Shown here: in pieces, positions 26,556 to 35,173 of the stretch
How positions within the stretch are numbered: position 1 is the stretch's first letter
How the letters are laid out: the number at the start of each line of letters is the position of its first letter
Made by a program: the position numbers and the translations under genes
Assembly (NCBI GenBank): GCA_025998675.1
Contig: AP024673.1
Location: 186,001 to 250,000 of the forward strand
Length of the DNA stretch: 64,000 nt
Source of the DNA: Fimbriimonadales bacterium
GTDB taxonomy: Bacteria > Armatimonadota > Fimbriimonadia > Fimbriimonadales > GBS-DC
Reading direction: 5' to 3'
The notes under the pieces: generated by a model
Told to the model about the DNA's origin: nothing
Seen by the model: the letters and a program-made list of their open reading frames with translations, nothing else
The model's database searches: none

Positions 26556-28058
26556 ATGCACGACGACAGCCGCCATCCCGTCGCAGAAGAGAGCCAGCTG
26601 GTACAGATTCGCAGGGAGAAGTTAGCCCAACTGCGCGCGCAGGGGCTGGACCCCTTCGCCATTGAGCGCTTCGAGACGACGCATACCCTGCAGGAGGTGC
26701 ATGACCAGTTCGAGGCGTTGCAGGGGCAAACGGTATCCGTCGCGGGACGCATCGTCGCCATCCGCAAGATGGGCAAGGCGACCTTCGCGCATCTGATGGA
26801 CAGCACGGGCAAACTGCAAATCTACCTCAAGGCGGACGAGCAGGGCGACCGCTACGAGTTGATTGACCTGTGGGACCTGGGCGACTATCTGGGCGTGCAG
26901 GGGTTCGTGTTCCAGACGCGCACGGGCGAAATCACCGTGCATGTGCAGCAGTTCAGCCTGCTGGCGAAAGCCATCCGCCCCGTGCCCTTCCCCAAAGAGA
27001 AGGGCGAGCAACGCTGGTACGAACTGCACGATGTGGAACAGCGCTACCGCCAGCGGTATCTGGATTTGCTGGTGAACCCTGAGTCGCGCGAGCGGCTGAT
27101 TGCCCGTTGCGAAATCATTCGCGAGATTCGCCGCTTTCTGGACGCGCGCGGCTTTCTGGAGGTGGAGACGCCCATCCTGCAGCCGATGGCGGGCGGCGCG
27201 GCGGCGCGCCCGTTTATCACGCATCACAACGCGCTCGACCGCGAGTTCCAACTGCGCATCGCGCTGGAGCTGTACCTCAAGCGGCTGCTGATTGGCGGGA
27301 TTGATCGCGTGTATGAAATCGGGCGCGTGTTCCGCAACGAGGGCATCTCCACCCGCCATAACCCCGAATTCACGATGCTGGAGCTGTATCAGGCATACGC
27401 CAACCTCGAAGACATCATGGCGCTGGTGGAAGACCTGTTCCGCCATGTCGCCCTGCAGGTGTTCGGCAAGACAGTGTTCGAGATGCATGGCGTACCGGTG
27501 GACTTCAGCCAGCCGTGGCGGCGCGTGCGCCTGATGGACGCGATCCACGAGCGCACGGGGCTGACCGAAGCCGACTTCGAGACGCTGGAACGCGCCGTGC
27601 AGGCTGCCGAGCGGGTGGGTGTGTATGTGGAGCGCAAGGACTCCATCGGCGGGATTATCGAGAAGGTGCTGGAAAAATGCGTCGCGGAGCATCTGCAGCA
27701 GCCGACCTTCGTGTACGGCTTCCCGATTGACACCTCGCCGCTGGCGAAGCGCGAACCCGACAAGCCGCAGTTCACGCGCCGTTTCGAGGGCTACATCTTC
27801 GGCAAGGAGGTCGCCAACGCCTTCTCCGAGCTGAACGACCCGATCGAGCAGCGGGCGCGATTCGAGCAGCAGTACGCCCTGCGTCAGGCGGGCGACGAGG
27901 AGGCGCACCCGTTCGACGAGGACTTCCTGCTGGCGATGGAGTATGGCATGCCCCCTGCAGGCGGGCTGGGGATTGGGATTGACCGCATGGCGATGTTGCT
28001 TACAGGCGCGGACTCGATTCGCGAGGTGATTTTCTTCCCGCAGATGCGCGAGGGGTGA
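26556..28058 (+). CDS. lysS: Lysyl-tRNA synthetase, class II
   Basis: 500 residues, the usual length for bacterial class II LysRS. The N-terminal OB-fold anticodon-binding domain (VSVAGRIVAIRKMGKATFAHL) is followed by class II motif 1 (RRFLDARGFLEVETPIL), motif 2 (YEIGRVFRNEG...HNPEFTMLE) and motif 3 (GLGIGIDRMAMLL). It charges tRNA-Lys in the cytoplasm. The next gene begins 3 nt after the stop, so the two are cotranscribed. Confidence 0.97.
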   Translation: MHDDSRHPVAEESQLVQIRREKLAQLRAQGLDPFAIERFETTHTLQEVHDQFEALQGQTVSVAGRIVAIRKMGKATFAHLMDSTGKLQIYLKADEQGDRYELIDLWDLGDYLGVQGFVFQTRTGEITVHVQQFSLLAKAIRPVPFPKEKGEQRWYELHDVEQRYRQRYLDLLVNPESRERLIARCEIIREIRRFLDARGFLEVETPILQPMAGGAAARPFITHHNALDREFQLRIALELYLKRLLIGGIDRVYEIGRVFRNEGISTRHNPEFTMLELYQAYANLEDIMALVEDLFRHVALQVFGKTVFEMHGVPVDFSQPWRRVRLMDAIHERTGLTEADFETLERAVQAAERVGVYVERKDSIGGIIEKVLEKCVAEHLQQPTFVYGFPIDTSPLAKREPDKPQFTRRFEGYIFGKEVANAFSELNDPIEQRARFEQQYALRQAGDEEAHPFDEDFLLAMEYGMPPAGGLGIGIDRMAMLLTGADSIREVIFFPQMREG

Positions 28059-28061
28059 ACC

Positions 28062-28805
28062 GTGTACGCTGCGACGCTGAGCGTGATTGCCGACTGGGCG
28101 CGCGCGCTGGAGTTGCCCGCCGCGCTATTGCAACCGCGCAGTGCGGACGCGCACGAGACGCCGCTGACTGTGCGGATGGTGCGCACGGCGTTGCAGGCGC
28201 GGGCGGTGCTGGCGATTGGCGGCGGGCTCGAAGGCTACCTGCACGCACTGGAGCGCGCCCTGCAGGGCAGAACGCCCATTCGCACGCTACTGGGACGCCT
28301 GCATCCTGTGCCCGAAGACCTGCATATCTGGCTCGACCTCGACTACGCCCGACAGAGTTGCGAACACATCCTGCGCTGGGCGACGGACGATGGGCTGGCG
28401 GGCGTGGCGCAGCGCCAGGCGTGGCGCAGGACGCAGATACGGTTTCGGCAGCTGACGATGGAGGCGCGCGAGGCGCGGGGCGCGCTGCAGGGCAAGGCGT
28501 ATCTGGCGGTTCACGACGCCTACCGACCCCTGACGCGGCGACTGGGCATGCGGTCGCTGGGCAGCCTGCAGCCCGACCATGAGCGTCCGCCGAGCCTGCA
28601 GGCGTTCCGAGACGCGCTGGCGCGCGCGCGGCAGGCGGGCGTCGCGATGGTGCTGGACAGCGAAGGCTCGCCGCTGGGCGCGACCGCCGCGCGTGTGCTG
28701 AAGGTTCCTCTCGTGCGCGCCGACACGCTGGAGACGCCCGACCCCCAGCGCGACTACTTCACGCGCATGGCAGGGCTTATTGACGCTCTGCGCCGCGCGG
28801 GTTAG
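28062..28805 (+). CDS. TroA/ZnuA-like metal-binding protein lacking a signal peptide
   Basis: 247 residues from a GTG start 3 nt after lysS. The fold markers of cluster 9 metal-binding receptors are all there: SADAHETPLTVRMV with the first metal His, LAIGGGLEGYL, AVHDAYRPLTRRLG with the second His, and SEGSPLGATAARVL. Classic ZnuA/TroA proteins are exported and deliver Zn or Mn to an ABC importer. Here the N-terminus (MYAATLSVIADWARAL) begins directly at the first strand without signal peptide or lipobox, and no ABC genes are nearby. A cytosolic metal chaperone or a decayed receptor are both possible. Confidence 0.72.
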   Translation: MYAATLSVIADWARALELPAALLQPRSADAHETPLTVRMVRTALQARAVLAIGGGLEGYLHALERALQGRTPIRTLLGRLHPVPEDLHIWLDLDYARQSCEHILRWATDDGLAGVAQRQAWRRTQIRFRQLTMEAREARGALQGKAYLAVHDAYRPLTRRLGMRSLGSLQPDHERPPSLQAFRDALARARQAGVAMVLDSEGSPLGATAARVLKVPLVRADTLETPDPQRDYFTRMAGLIDALRRAG

Positions 28806-29692
28806 CCCACTATCTGCTGTGGGTCTATCGACTGCAGCCCCAGCGCGGACTGCAACGCGCGGGCGGCGTCCTCCGCCAGCAGCACGCCCACCAGCTCGGT
28901 CGCAGCAATTGACGCCCCATGTTGGGCGGCAATTTGGCGCACCGCCTCCGTGACGCGGAACAGGTCGGTCTGGTCGGTCTGCGTGAGATTGAGCGAGACC
29001 TGCGCGACGCCGCGCGTGGGCAGCCACAGCCCCAGCGCACGCACGCCGCGCAGCGCAGAGTTCGTCTCGCGTTCGCGGCGTATCTGGCGGGCAATCTGGC
29101 GGGCAATCTCGGCGTCGGGCGGGTGCAGGTTGCAGTTGTAGGCAATCAGCGGGTCGCGCACGCCCATAATCGTCGCGCCTGCCGTCGGGTGGAGTCGTTT
29201 CGGTCCGAAGTCGGGCGCGCGTTCGCCCATCAGCCGCCTGCCCACCCAGCCCTCGAACTCCCCCTTGCGCAAGGTAGGCAAATCGCGGATGCGCCCTTCG
29301 CGCGCCGAGTGTTCGTACAGGTACACGGGCACGCGCAGCCGCCGCGCAAAGCTTCGAGCAACAGCGTGCGACCATGCGACCGCCTCATCCCGTGTCAGCC
29401 CCGCCAGCGGCACAAACGGCGCGACATCGACCGCGCCAATCCGCGGGTGCGCCCCCCGATGGCGCGTGAGGTCTATCCGTTCGACGGCGACCGCCCCCGC
29501 ACGCACAAGAGCGCGCCTGACCTGCGCAGGCGCGCCCGAAAACGCCAGCACCATCCGATGGTGATCCGCGTCCCACGAGAGATGATGAATCTGTACGCCC
29601 GCGCTGGCGGCGGCGTCAGCGATGGCGCGAATCGTCGCCGCGTCGCGCCCCTCCGAAAAGTTGGGAATGCACAGCACCCGTGCGGCGTGCAT
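28802..29692 (-). CDS. ftcD: Glutamate formimidoyltransferase
   Basis: 296 residues, matching the formiminotransferase N- and middle-domain form without the cyclodeaminase domain. It transfers the formimino group from formiminoglutamate to tetrahydrofolate in histidine degradation. Signatures: the start CIPNFSEGRDAATIRAI, HRMVLAFSG, HRGAHPRIGAVDVAPFVP with the catalytic His, and LWLPTRGVAQVSLNLT. Other hut genes are absent here. It converges with the TroA-like gene, sharing four bases at the stops. A TATAAT box lies 6 nt before the ATG. Confidence 0.95.
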   Translation of the reverse strand: MHAARVLCIPNFSEGRDAATIRAIADAAASAGVQIHHLSWDADHHRMVLAFSGAPAQVRRALVRAGAVAVERIDLTRHRGAHPRIGAVDVAPFVPLAGLTRDEAVAWSHAVARSFARRLRVPVYLYEHSAREGRIRDLPTLRKGEFEGWVGRRLMGERAPDFGPKRLHPTAGATIMGVRDPLIAYNCNLHPPDAEIARQIARQIRRERETNSALRGVRALGLWLPTRGVAQVSLNLTQTDQTDLFRVTEAVRQIAAQHGASIAATELVGVLLAEDAARALQSALGLQSIDPQQIVG

Positions 29693-29698
29693 GCTTCA

Positions 29699-29704
29699 AT
29701 TATA
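29699..29704 (-). promoter_or_regulatory. -10 box (TATAAT) of leaderless ftcD
   Basis: On the minus strand TATAAT ends exactly 6 nt before the ATG at 29692, and there is no Shine-Dalgarno. Confidence 0.55.
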
Positions 29705-29739
29705 CTGACTGCGGGTATACTCGTGCGCGGAGGACGGTT

Positions 29740-29877
29740 ATGGGGATTCTATTTCGCATTCTGCGCCTTCTGGGGGACCTACGCGCCTTGCGTCACGGGC
29801 GGCTGCACCAGCGGTTTCTCTGGCGCATTATGCGCGACCTACTCTGGCGGTTCGGCAAGCGCAGGCGCTGGTGGTAG
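29740..29877 (+). CDS. 45-residue cationic small protein
   Basis: A Shine-Dalgarno (GGAGG, ~29730) and a TATACT box (29716-29721) precede the ATG at 29740. The product alternates bulky hydrophobic and Arg residues (ILFRILRLLGDLRALRH, then RFLWRIMRDLLWRF) and ends KRRRWW, giving a strongly amphipathic basic helix. It is too short for a domain call. A membrane-active peptide, a nucleic-acid-binding peptide or a type I-like toxin would all fit this composition. Longer starts in frame lack ribosome-binding sites. Confidence 0.55.
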   Translation: MGILFRILRLLGDLRALRHGRLHQRFLWRIMRDLLWRFGKRRRWW

Positions 29878-29883
29878 CCGAAA

Positions 29884-29902
29884 ATGGTGTATAATTCACC
29901 AT
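29884..29902 (+). promoter_or_regulatory. Palindromic -10 region of the dockerin/PPC-like gene
   Basis: ATGGTG-TATAATT-CACCAT places the -10 box (29890-29895) in the centre of a 6-bp inverted repeat; the ATG follows 32 nt later behind AAAGGAGG. Similar GTGTATAAT boxes precede the secreted proteins at 42144 and 63002. Confidence 0.5.
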
Positions 29903-29927
29903 AGGCAACTACGCCGAAAGGAGGCTT

Positions 29928-31268
29928 ATGACGATGCGACAGGTTTTGTGGACGCTGGCAGTGTGCGCGCTGCTGACGGCGGCAGGCGCACAGATCCATC
30001 AAGAACAGGGCGACGCAGGCGACCTGCCCGAAACCGCTCAGGCAACGGGAACCGACACAAGCACGCAGCTGGAAGCCATTCGCGGCGCGCTGGAAGCGAA
30101 CGGCGTCGATATGTATGTAATCTACATTCAGGACCCAGCAAACTTCTCCGCAACCACCGTCAACAACGAGACGACCTTCGACACGCAGCTCTGGCTCTTC
30201 GATGCGGAGGGCAAGGGTGTGGTGTTCAACGATGAGGCAGTCGGTACGACCCTCACCCGCTCCACCATCGATAACAGCACGGGCTGCTTGACGGGGCGTC
30301 CGGCGGGAATTTATTACATTGCGATTTCGCGCTATGACCGCGACGCCGTTGGCTGTGGGGATGGGTTGATCTGGAACAGCTCGCCCTTCCGCGCGGTGCG
30401 CTGCCCCGACGGACCGGAGCAGACCTCTCGTGTGGCTGGCTGGTCAGGCACGACTGCAAGCGCAGGCAACTACGAGATTACGCTCACGGGCGCGTTCACC
30501 GCGCCTGCGCAGTCGGATATTCCGCCCTGCCCGCCGTTCGATGGCTGGGACGAAACCGATAACGGCGGCGGCGACGCGGGCGAGTTCCCCAGCAACGCGC
30601 AGCTGATTACCAGCGCAGAAGCCGAACCGTGCCAGACGCCTGTGCAGCGTGTGCGCGGGCAGATGGACGCCGACGATGTGGATATGTATGTCATCTGCAT
30701 CACGAACCCCAGCGAGTTCTTCGCCACCACAGTTGGCAGTGCGGCATGGGATACCCAGCTGTGGCTGTTCAAGTGTGACGGGCGCGGCGTAATCCATAAC
30801 GACGATAACCCGGATAGCACATCGGGCCTGCAATCGCGCATCGACAACCGCAACGACTGTATCCAAGAGGCGGGCGTCTACCTGCTGGCGATTAGCCGCT
30901 ACAACCGCGACGCGGTAGCGGCGGACGGGCAGCCTATCTGGTCGCCCACAGGGAATGGACGCGGGGTGCGTTGTCCCGACGGCATCCGCGCGGATCAGCC
31001 GCTGGGCGGCTGGGCAGGCGCGACCCAAGCCGCAGGGCGCTACATCATCCAGCTTGGCGGCGCGTACTTCGTTAGCGAGAACGGTTGCTGCGCCACGGCA
31101 GGCGGCGATGTGAACCTCGACGGCTGTATCGATGACGCCGACCTGCTGGCAATCCTGTTCGCCTTCGGCAGCGCGGGTCAGTTCCTGCCTGAGGATGTGA
31201 CCTGCGACGGCGTGGTGGACGACGCCGACCTGCTGCAGGTGCTGTTCAACTTCGGCAGCGGGTGCTGA
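29928..31268 (+). CDS. Secreted protein with two PPC-like repeats and a C-terminal dockerin-type module
   Basis: 446 residues with a signal peptide (MTMRQVLWTLAVCALLTAAGA). The body is an internal duplication: residues ~25-185 and ~205-380 each run GDAG(D/E)(L/F)P...VDMYVI-I..P..F.ATTV...DTQLWLF..DG.GV..ND and end in an ISRY.RDAV segment, the pattern of DVUA0089/PPC-type beta-sandwiches. The last ~60 residues hold two Asp-rich Ca-binding dockerin-like repeats (GDVNLDGCIDDADLLAILFAFG and CDGVVDDADLLQVLFNFGSGC). AAAGGAGG precedes the ATG by 5 nt. No cohesin is visible in the window, so the dockerin may be a surface-sorting module as in other non-cellulosomal bacteria. Confidence 0.85.
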   Translation: MTMRQVLWTLAVCALLTAAGAQIHQEQGDAGDLPETAQATGTDTSTQLEAIRGALEANGVDMYVIYIQDPANFSATTVNNETTFDTQLWLFDAEGKGVVFNDEAVGTTLTRSTIDNSTGCLTGRPAGIYYIAISRYDRDAVGCGDGLIWNSSPFRAVRCPDGPEQTSRVAGWSGTTASAGNYEITLTGAFTAPAQSDIPPCPPFDGWDETDNGGGDAGEFPSNAQLITSAEAEPCQTPVQRVRGQMDADDVDMYVICITNPSEFFATTVGSAAWDTQLWLFKCDGRGVIHNDDNPDSTSGLQSRIDNRNDCIQEAGVYLLAISRYNRDAVAADGQPIWSPTGNGRGVRCPDGIRADQPLGGWAGATQAAGRYIIQLGGAYFVSENGCCATAGGDVNLDGCIDDADLLAILFAFGSAGQFLPEDVTCDGVVDDADLLQVLFNFGSGC

Positions 31269-31283
31269 CACTAATCGGAACAG

Positions 31284-31313
31284 GAGGCGCACGGGCAAGC
31301 GCTCGTGCGCCTC
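31284..31313 (+). terminator. Terminator-like hairpin after the dockerin/PPC gene
   Basis: GAGGCGCACG and CGTGCGCCTC form a perfect 10-bp stem with a 10-nt loop 15 bp after the stop; a weak T/C-rich run follows. It could serve both convergent genes. Confidence 0.65.
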
Positions 31314-31338
31314 TCTATGATTGAGAGAGCCGCTGGCG

Positions 31339-32229
31339 TCACTCCCACTCTTCGCAGAAGTTAGGGCGCGGGTAGCACATCAGCAGCATGCGGTTCGGGT
31401 CGCCCTCTTTGGGACGGCTGGGCCAGCCGAAAAAGCCCTGCCGATTGTGATAGACCCCGCCCTGAATGAACCAGCGCGGCATCAGGCGGTTGTCGATGGT
31501 GGTCGGGCGCGCGGTGTAGTGCGCCACATCGCCCCTGCGCCGCGCGTCGGGTTCGAGGCGCGCATGGAACGCCCGCACATGCCCATCCACGAAACTTGCC
31601 TGTCCCTTGCCTCGATAGCGCGTCTCATGACCCTGAAACACCCGATCGGGCGCCCGCGCGGACAGGCTATGACGCGGGTCGACGCCGCTGGCAGGCTCGA
31701 ACCCCGCGCCTGAACTGTCTGCGCCCAGCCAGCCGTCGAACCAGAAGCCCGTCGCCGCAGGAAACGGCAGTCGCGCCAGACTCACGGGCGGCGTGGTGGG
31801 GTAGCTCACGGCGTTCACCGCCAGACACCAGTTGAGCATCAGCGACGCCTGAGTCGGCTCGTCGGGACACAGGGGACAGTCAACGCCGCGCACCCTGCGG
31901 AAGGCGGTCATGTCGGTCGGTTGCGGGTCTGCAGGGCACAGCGCGACGCGGTAATCGCGCAGGTAGGGCTGTAGCGCGCCCCATACGGTGCGCAGGCACA
32001 CGCCGTTCGCGCCAGACGCCCGATAGAACGCCAGCGGGAAACACTCGTCGTGATCCTGCGTGTAGAGCAGGGTCGCCTTGCTTAGCTGGCGCAGGTTCGA
32101 TGCGCACACGCTCGCCGCGCTCGCCTGACGCGCGGTCGTAAACACCGGAAATAGCAGCGCCGCCAGCACCGCCAGAATCGCTACTACAATCAGCAGCTCC
32201 ACCAGTGTAAAACCACTCTGTCGACTCAT
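31339..32229 (-). CDS. Prepilin-like protein with DGH motif
   Basis: 296 residues from the ATG at 32229, preceded by AGGGGGT. The N-terminus MSRQSGFTLVELLIVVAILA is a prepilin cleavage site and stalk; SVCASNLRQLSKATLLYTQDHD follows as in the DUF1559/H-X9-DG group. The C-terminal region has RGKGQASFVDGHVRAFH, the H-X-DG-type motif of these large orphan prepilins. It lies 119 bp downstream of a P-type ATPase gene on the same strand but has its own Shine-Dalgarno. Surface-display or secretion-related role is inferred from the family. Confidence 0.88.
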   Translation of the reverse strand: MSRQSGFTLVELLIVVAILAVLAALLFPVFTTARQASAASVCASNLRQLSKATLLYTQDHDECFPLAFYRASGANGVCLRTVWGALQPYLRDYRVALCPADPQPTDMTAFRRVRGVDCPLCPDEPTQASLMLNWCLAVNAVSYPTTPPVSLARLPFPAATGFWFDGWLGADSSGAGFEPASGVDPRHSLSARAPDRVFQGHETRYRGKGQASFVDGHVRAFHARLEPDARRRGDVAHYTARPTTIDNRLMPRWFIQGGVYHNRQGFFGWPSRPKEGDPNRMLLMCYPRPNFCEEWE

Positions 32230-32348
32230 AGAAATACCCCCTATAGAAGCGTGCAAGGGCGCACGCGAATAGATTGGGAAACAAACGAAGGTCTTTCGCA
32301 GTAGCAAAAGCAGCCTGTGGAGATTATCGGCGCGGGGGCGCAGGAACT

Positions 32349-35051
32349 TTAGACGCCCGCACGCGCCAGTTTGGGATGGCGCAGCCACTTGTGCGCCTCC
32401 ACCACGACCACCACGCTGAGCGCCGCCAGCGCGCTGCGCGCCCACGCCTCCAGCTCAATCGGCTCCACGCGCAACACGAACTGGGTGGGCGGCAGATAGA
32501 GCGCGAGCGCATGCACCAGCGTTGCGCTGATCGCCGCCAGCAGCAGAAACGGATTGCGCAACGGGCTGAGCAAAAACGCCGAGCGAAACTCCGAACGCGC
32601 GTTGCCCACATGGAAGTTCTGGAACAGCACGACGGTTGTCAGGGCAATCGTCTGCGCACGGGTGAGCGAGCCTGTGGTCGTGTATTCGTAATGGAACAGC
32701 CAGAGCGTCACTCCCGCGATGAGCAGTCCCACAATCGCCGTGCGCTCCCACAGCAGCGGAGAGATAATCCCCTCGTCGCGCGGGCGCGGCTTCTGGCGCA
32801 TGATGCTCCGGTCGCCCGGCTCGAACGCCATCGCCACATCCTGCAAGCCGTTGGTGACCAGGTTCAGCCACAGCAGCTGCGCGGGCAACATGGGCATCGG
32901 CATCCCCAGCAGCACGGCGAACAGGAACATCAGGATGGAGCCTGCGCCTGTGGAGATGAGGAAGAAGGTCGCATTGCGCAGGTTTTTGAAGGCGACGCGC
33001 CCTTCCTCGACGGCGTTGCGGATGCTCACGAAGTTGTCGTCCGCCAGCACGATGTCCGCCGCCTCGCGCGCGACATCGGTGCCGCTTTTGCCCATCGCGA
33101 CGCCGACATCCGCCGCCTTGAGCGCGGGCGCGTCGTTCACCCCGTCGCCCGTGACGGCGACCGTCTCGCCGTTCGCCTGTAACGCGCGCACCACCCGCAG
33201 CTTGTGTTCGGGGGAGACCCGTGCGAAGATGTTCACCCGGCGCACACGCTCGCGTAACTGTTCGTCGGAGAGACGCTCCAGCTCCGCGCCTGTGATGACC
33301 TCCGCATCGGGCGGCGCGATATGGAGCTGGGCGGCAATCGCGCGCGCAGTCGCCGCATGATCGCCCGTAATCATCAGCACGCGCATGCCCGCCTGATGGC
33401 ACTCCTCAATCGCTTCCAGCACGCCCGCGCGCGGCGGGTCAACCATCCCCACCAGCCCGATGAAGACCAGCTCGCTGGGCGGGGGCACGCCTGCGCGCGT
33501 ATCGATGGGCTGCTCGCAGCGTCGGTACGCCAGCCCCAGCACGCGCAGCCCGCGTTGCGCCATCGCCGCCGCATGCGCCGTGATGGTCTCCCGCGCGGCG
33601 GCGTCCAGCGGCAACATACCGTCGGGGGTCAGCCAGCGCGTCGCCATGCCCATCACCCGCTCCGGCGCGCCCTTGACAAACACCCAGTGTTCGTCGCCCC
33701 GCGCACGCACGCTGGCGGAATATTGCAACTCTGGCTCGAACGGAATCTCGCCCACCACCGGGTGCTGTGCGCGCCACTCGTCGTGATCGAACCCCGCCCG
33801 AAGCGCCGCCATCAGCAGGGCGGCTTCCGTCGGGTCGCCGTGAATCTCGTACTCGTCCGCGCCGATGCGCTGCACCTGCGCCTCGTTGGTCAACACGGAA
33901 GTCAGCAGCGCCAGCACGAACGGGTGCTGGTCGTCGTAGGGGATTGCGCCGCGCTGGAGTTCCTGCACGCGATACCACTCGCCCGCCGTCCAGTATTCCT
34001 GCACGGTCATGCGGTTCTCGGTGAGCGTGCCCGTTTTGTCGGAGCCGATCACGGTTGTGCTGCCGAGCGTCTCGACGGCGTGCAGGCGGCGCACCAGCGC
34101 GTTGCGTTTCGCCATCGCGCTCACCCGCAGCGCGAGCGTGATGGTCAGCACAATCGGCAGCCCTTCAGGCACGGCGGCGACCGCGACGCCCACCACCACC
34201 TTGAACATGTCCACGACACTGTTGCCGACCGCCAGCCCCAGCGCGAAAATCACGGCGCAGCTGACGCCAATCACCGCGCCGACCGTGTGCGCGAAGCGGC
34301 GCATGCGCCGCTGGAGGGGCGTCTCGTCCACGCGCTGCTCGCGCATGCTGCCCGCGATTTTGCCCAGCTCGGTGTGCGCGCCCGTCGCGACCACATACCC
34401 GCGCCCGCGCCCCGACGCCACAATCGTGCCCGAAAAGACCATATTCGCCCGATCGCCCAGCGGCGCATCTTCGGGAATCGGCGCGACCTGCTTGTAGACC
34501 GCCACCGACTCGCCCGTGAGCATCGATTCGTCCACCTGCAGCGCAGTCGCCTGAAACAGGCGGATGTCCGCAGGCGCGCGCATCCCCGATTCCAGAACCA
34601 CCACATCGCCGGGGACCAACTCGCGGCTTTCAATGTCGTGTTCCCTGCCGTCGCGAATAACCAGCGCGTGCGGCGCCGTGAGCTGCATCAGCGCGCGCAC
34701 CGACTTCTCCGCGCGATACTCCTGCACAAAGCCGATGGTCGCGTTGAGAACCAGCACCGCCGCGATGACCGCCGTGTCGATATATTCGCCCAGCAACAGC
34801 GTCACCACCGCCGCCGCCAGCAGAATGTAAATCAGGGGGCTGGTGAACTGGTGCAGGAGCAGCGCGGGGATACTGATGGGCTTGATGCTTTCGATTTCGT
34901 TCGCGCCGTACTGTTGCAGGCGTCGGCGCGCCTCCGCAACGCTGAGTCCCTCCGGGCGGGTCTCCAGCCGCTGCGCGACCGCCTCCACAGGCATCGCATG
35001 GGGCGTCCATTCACGGAGCGTGTCGGGGGCTTCACGGGTTGGATTCGGCAT
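32349..35051 (-). CDS. P2-type cation-transporting ATPase (calcium-ATPase-like)
   Basis: 900 residues. Cation-transporting ATPase N domain (1-70), actuator TGES (179-182), phosphorylation site DKTGTLT (338-344), KGAPE nucleotide site, TGDHAATARAIA, and hinge GDGVNDAPALK. Membrane helix 4 has PEGLP, as in SERCA/PacL-type pumps, and helix 6 has NLVTNGLQD. About ten membrane segments. Probably expels Ca2+ or a related cation; the Asn instead of Asp in NLVTNG leaves ion specificity open. No Shine-Dalgarno stands out. It precedes a prepilin gene. Confidence 0.93.
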   Translation of the reverse strand: MPNPTREAPDTLREWTPHAMPVEAVAQRLETRPEGLSVAEARRRLQQYGANEIESIKPISIPALLLHQFTSPLIYILLAAAVVTLLLGEYIDTAVIAAVLVLNATIGFVQEYRAEKSVRALMQLTAPHALVIRDGREHDIESRELVPGDVVVLESGMRAPADIRLFQATALQVDESMLTGESVAVYKQVAPIPEDAPLGDRANMVFSGTIVASGRGRGYVVATGAHTELGKIAGSMREQRVDETPLQRRMRRFAHTVGAVIGVSCAVIFALGLAVGNSVVDMFKVVVGVAVAAVPEGLPIVLTITLALRVSAMAKRNALVRRLHAVETLGSTTVIGSDKTGTLTENRMTVQEYWTAGEWYRVQELQRGAIPYDDQHPFVLALLTSVLTNEAQVQRIGADEYEIHGDPTEAALLMAALRAGFDHDEWRAQHPVVGEIPFEPELQYSASVRARGDEHWVFVKGAPERVMGMATRWLTPDGMLPLDAAARETITAHAAAMAQRGLRVLGLAYRRCEQPIDTRAGVPPPSELVFIGLVGMVDPPRAGVLEAIEECHQAGMRVLMITGDHAATARAIAAQLHIAPPDAEVITGAELERLSDEQLRERVRRVNIFARVSPEHKLRVVRALQANGETVAVTGDGVNDAPALKAADVGVAMGKSGTDVAREAADIVLADDNFVSIRNAVEEGRVAFKNLRNATFFLISTGAGSILMFLFAVLLGMPMPMLPAQLLWLNLVTNGLQDVAMAFEPGDRSIMRQKPRPRDEGIISPLLWERTAIVGLLIAGVTLWLFHYEYTTTGSLTRAQTIALTTVVLFQNFHVGNARSEFRSAFLLSPLRNPFLLLAAISATLVHALALYLPPTQFVLRVEPIELEAWARSALAALSVVVVVEAHKWLRHPKLARAGV

Positions 35052-35114
35052 CGGCGGGTTCCTCCCAGCCGAAGTATACCTGAATGGGGGGCTGGCGTCA
35101 GCAAGTATGACGAA

Positions 35115-35138
35115 AGCCCCTCCGCGTACGGAGGGGCT
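35115..35138 (-). terminator. Rho-independent-like terminator after the PEP-CTERM gene
   Basis: AGCCCCTCCG and CGGAGGGGCT form a 10-bp stem with a 4-nt loop, followed on the minus strand by TTTCGTC. It lies 35 bp beyond the stop of the PEP-CTERM gene. Confidence 0.7.
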
Positions 35139-35173
35139 GACGAGAGGGGGAGAGAGGAAAAGCGCCCGATAGG

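Noticed and set aside
31284-31313. Small RNA or riboswitch between convergent genes
   Set aside because: A single simple hairpin right after a stop codon is adequately explained as a terminator.
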